Assembly: GCA_944385415.1 (NCBI GenBank)
Contig: CALWXC010000039.1
Location: 108,410 to 172,409, forward strand
Source of the DNA: an uncultured Oscillospiraceae bacterium
GTDB taxonomy: Bacteria; Bacillota; Clostridia; Oscillospirales; Oscillospiraceae
Direction: 5' to 3'
DNA length: 64,000 nt
Position numbers and translations under genes: made by a program. How positions within the stretch are numbered: the stretch's first letter is position 1; every line of letters starts with the position of its first letter. Under the pieces are notes generated by a model that was given only the letters and a program-made list of their open reading frames with translations, had not been told where the DNA came from and did no database searches. Positions 62,310-64,000 of the stretch are shown here, in pieces.

Positions 62310-63059
62310 GTGATTGATGTTGCACACGTCTCCTACACCATTGGCTCCACTCCCCTGCTCCGGGATGTTTCCTTACAGGTGCAGCCTGGTGAGTCTGTGG
62401 GTATCCTTGGCCCCAACGGCAGCGGCAAGTCTACACTGTTAAAGACGATTTACAAGGTGCTGCGGCCCGCTGATGGTGAAATTCTGGTGAACGGGCAAAG
62501 CGTTCTGTCCATGAGCAATCGGGAGCTTGCCCGTAAAGTGGCCGTGGTGGCCCAAGAGAGTGAGGCTGCCTTTGACTACACGGTGCAGGAAGTGGTACTG
62601 ATGGCCCGCTATCCCTCCAAAAAACTCACCGATGCCTATGGGCCCGATGATCTGCGGATTGTAGCGGAGGCCCTGGATACCGTGGGATTATCCCATCTTG
62701 CATCCCGTGGCTATCTGAGTTTGTCCGGCGGTGAAAAGCAGCGGGTTCAAGTAGCCCGGGCCTTTGCCCAGCAGACACCGGTGATGATTCTCGATGAACC
62801 CACCAATCATTTGGACATTGGCAGCCAAATCAAAACCTTACAACTACTTAAGGCATCTGGGAAAACCATCCTGGCAGCCCTCCACGATCTGTCCATTGCT
62901 GCCCGGTTCTGTGACCGGATCTATCTGCTGCATCACGGCACGGTAGTGGACAGCGGTTTGCCGGGTCAGGTGCTGACGGGTGAACGGATCCGGCAGCTTT
63001 ATGACATTGACGCAGAACCATTCCAGTATAAAGGACAGCTATACGTCCGGTTTCTATAA
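62310..63059 (+). CDS. btuD: cobalamin-type ABC ATP-binding protein
   Basis: 249 residues. Walker A LGPNGSGKST, Q-loop in VAQES, signature LSGGEKQRV, Walker B VMILDEPTNHLD and the H-loop ALHDLSIA. GTG start at 62310 with GGGAGG close upstream. Completes the riboswitch-controlled importer. A hairpin terminator follows. Confidence 0.93.
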   Translation: MIDVAHVSYTIGSTPLLRDVSLQVQPGESVGILGPNGSGKSTLLKTIYKVLRPADGEILVNGQSVLSMSNRELARKVAVVAQESEAAFDYTVQEVVLMARYPSKKLTDAYGPDDLRIVAEALDTVGLSHLASRGYLSLSGGEKQRVQVARAFAQQTPVMILDEPTNHLDIGSQIKTLQLLKASGKTILAALHDLSIAARFCDRIYLLHHGTVVDSGLPGQVLTGERIRQLYDIDAEPFQYKGQLYVRFL

Positions 63060-63083
63060 GGTGTTTCTGCTATATCAATAAAA

Positions 63084-63130
63084 CAGGCACTGACCCTTCT
63101 GTCAATGCAGAAGGTGTCAGTGCCTGCTTT
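63084..63130. terminator. bidirectional hairpin terminator
   Basis: CAGGCACTGAC (63084-63094) pairs with GTCAGTGCCTG (63116-63126), with an inner CCTTCTG/CAGAAGG arm, between convergent genes. Confidence 0.88.
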
Positions 63131-63140
63131 TTAGATTGAA

Positions 63141-64000
63141 TTATGCAGTTTTTTCAATAAAGCGCATCAGCATGGTGGCCACTTCTGCGCGAGTGGCATT
63201 GCCTTGGGGGTTCAGATTCCCATTGCTGCCTGCAAGAATGCCGTTCTGCACTGCCCAAGTCATGGCGTCCACTGCCCAGCTGCTGACACTGGCGGCATCG
63301 TCAAAACCGGTGATCGTACCGTTGACAGCGGGGCTGCCGGCATAGCGATACAGCATAGCAGCCAGCTGCTCTCGGGTCAAACTACCCAGCATATTGGTAC
63401 CGTCAGAGATTCCCTGCTCCATCGCCCACTGCTGTCCGGCTTCATACCAAGTGGAGCCGGTGGTTGTATCCACGCCTTCCAGGCGGGCCAAAACCGTAAC
63501 GATCATGGCGCGGGTCATCTCTCCATTGGGGGTAAACTGCGTAGCACTGGTACCGTTGAACAGCTCCCGGCTGGTGACAAAGTCCACAGCGTCCGCGCCC
63601 CAGAAGCTATCGGGTACATCGTCAAACTCTTTACTGTTGTCTACAATCTTAACGGTATCGTCATCAAACAACGTCACTACAATACCGTTTTCCGTGGCAA
63701 CGCTCGTTTTAATGACTTCCTCCGTACCGTCAGGCTTGACCAAGACAGCTACCGTACCCGCTGTCACATTGGCCACAGGAATTTCTACCTTGACCCCAGT
63801 GTCTACCGGCAAGCCCACTGTAACACTGGGGACTCTGTCCGGATCGGTCGGTGCGGTGACCTCCGGCATGGGCAAAGTCACCGTACCCGCTGTCACATTG
63901 GCCACAGGAATTTCTACCTTGATCCCAGTGTCTACCGGCAAGCCCACTGTAACACTGGGGACTCTGTCCGGATCGGTCGGTGCGGTGACCTCCGGCATGG
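63141..64000 (-). CDS. SLH-domain surface protein (5' end outside window)
   Basis: C-terminal 286 residues of a larger secreted protein. Three SLH repeats (about the last 165 residues; FDDVPDSFWGADAVDFVTSR, TWYEAGQQWAMEQGISDGTN, VSSWAVDAMTWAVQNGILAG). Before them lies a beta-domain (VLVKPDGTEEVI) and at least two copies of a 43-residue repeat (MPEVTAPTDPDRVPSVTVGL and so on). Closely related in its C-terminal part to the 48875-53599 SLH protein (NSK-E/D-F, SRELFNGT, RAMxVTVLARL, EQGISDG), so these are paralogues. Anchored to the wall; role unknown. Confidence 0.85.
   Translation of the reverse strand, partial: MPEVTAPTDPDRVPSVTVGLPVDTGIKVEIPVANVTAGTVTLPMPEVTAPTDPDRVPSVTVGLPVDTGVKVEIPVANVTAGTVAVLVKPDGTEEVIKTSVATENGIVVTLFDDDTVKIVDNSKEFDDVPDSFWGADAVDFVTSRELFNGTSATQFTPNGEMTRAMIVTVLARLEGVDTTTGSTWYEAGQQWAMEQGISDGTNMLGSLTREQLAAMLYRYAGSPAVNGTITGFDDAASVSSWAVDAMTWAVQNGILAGSNGNLNPQGNATRAEVATMLMRFIEKTA
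63751..64000 (-). repeat. 129-bp in-frame tandem repeat
   Basis: Period 129 bases (63751-63879 and 63880 to the edge), 43 codons, with one visible mismatch in about 121 comparable bases. It continues off the edge. Near-identity suggests recent amplification. Confidence 0.88.

Noticed and set aside
63751..64000. CRISPR-like array
   Set aside because: The repeat is a direct in-frame coding repeat of 129 bp with no spacers and no cas genes.

Overview
The window is chromosomal DNA from a Gram-positive, moderately G+C-rich, anaerobic gut-type bacterium of the Clostridia, most like the Oscillospiraceae (Oscillibacter, Lawsonibacter, Flavonifractor and relatives). This rests on protein style, several SLH-domain surface proteins, a CsaB-type pyruvyltransferase, frequent GTG/TTG starts with strong Shine-Dalgarno sites, and small conserved proteins that look clostridial. 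The placement is inference; no rRNA is present.

Left part (1-30 kb). A minus-strand unit (PadR regulator, permease-prefix membrane protein, DUF4825-like protein, response regulator, histidine kinase, ABC ATPase, FtsX permease cut by the left edge) looks like a cell-envelope stress or peptide-sensing module. Divergent from it, a TetR gene with a clear promoter and operator palindrome leads an MMPL/RND exporter and a large coiled-coil surface protein. Then come YbaK and FmdE-like proteins, and a cell-wall polymer block: a glycosyltransferase, a fused GT4-CsaB protein, and a divergent DUF4330 plus O-antigen-ligase-like pair. truA is split by a frameshift. It is followed by an SLH-anchored lysozyme, an alpha/beta hydrolase, glpK, and a two-component system whose operon starts with a decarboxylase-like protein that has lost its PLP lysine.

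Middle (30-42 kb). wecB, tagO and trpS form a minus-strand operon. gltX, an alanine/sodium symporter, tRNA-Thr(CGT), an Mrp ATPase, a cysteine-rich protein, a sulfonate/nitrate-type ABC importer and a thioredoxin follow. Most units are closed by hairpin terminators.

Right part (42-64 kb). This is a surface and accessory region. A secreted M60 (mucin-type) metallopeptidase carrying a dockerin lies directly upstream of a small secreted protein with a cohesin-like fold and three SLH repeats. Next to it is a 1574-residue SLH protein, and another SLH protein with near-identical 129-bp tandem repeats runs off the right edge. Between them lie an A+T-richer stretch with an aldehyde dehydrogenase remnant, a cation/proton antiporter, a Nim-like flavoprotein, a MarR-MATE-chloramphenicol acetyltransferase unit, and a cobalamin-riboswitch-controlled BtuFCD importer.

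How it fits together: TagO, WecB and the GT/CsaB proteins would build and pyruvylate a secondary wall polymer. SLH domains bind that polymer, and the SLH proteins here carry a lysozyme, cohesin-like modules and Ig-like stalks. The most interesting hypothesis is a small two-gene system in which a dockerin-bearing mucinase is captured on the cell surface by the cohesin-like SLH protein encoded just downstream.
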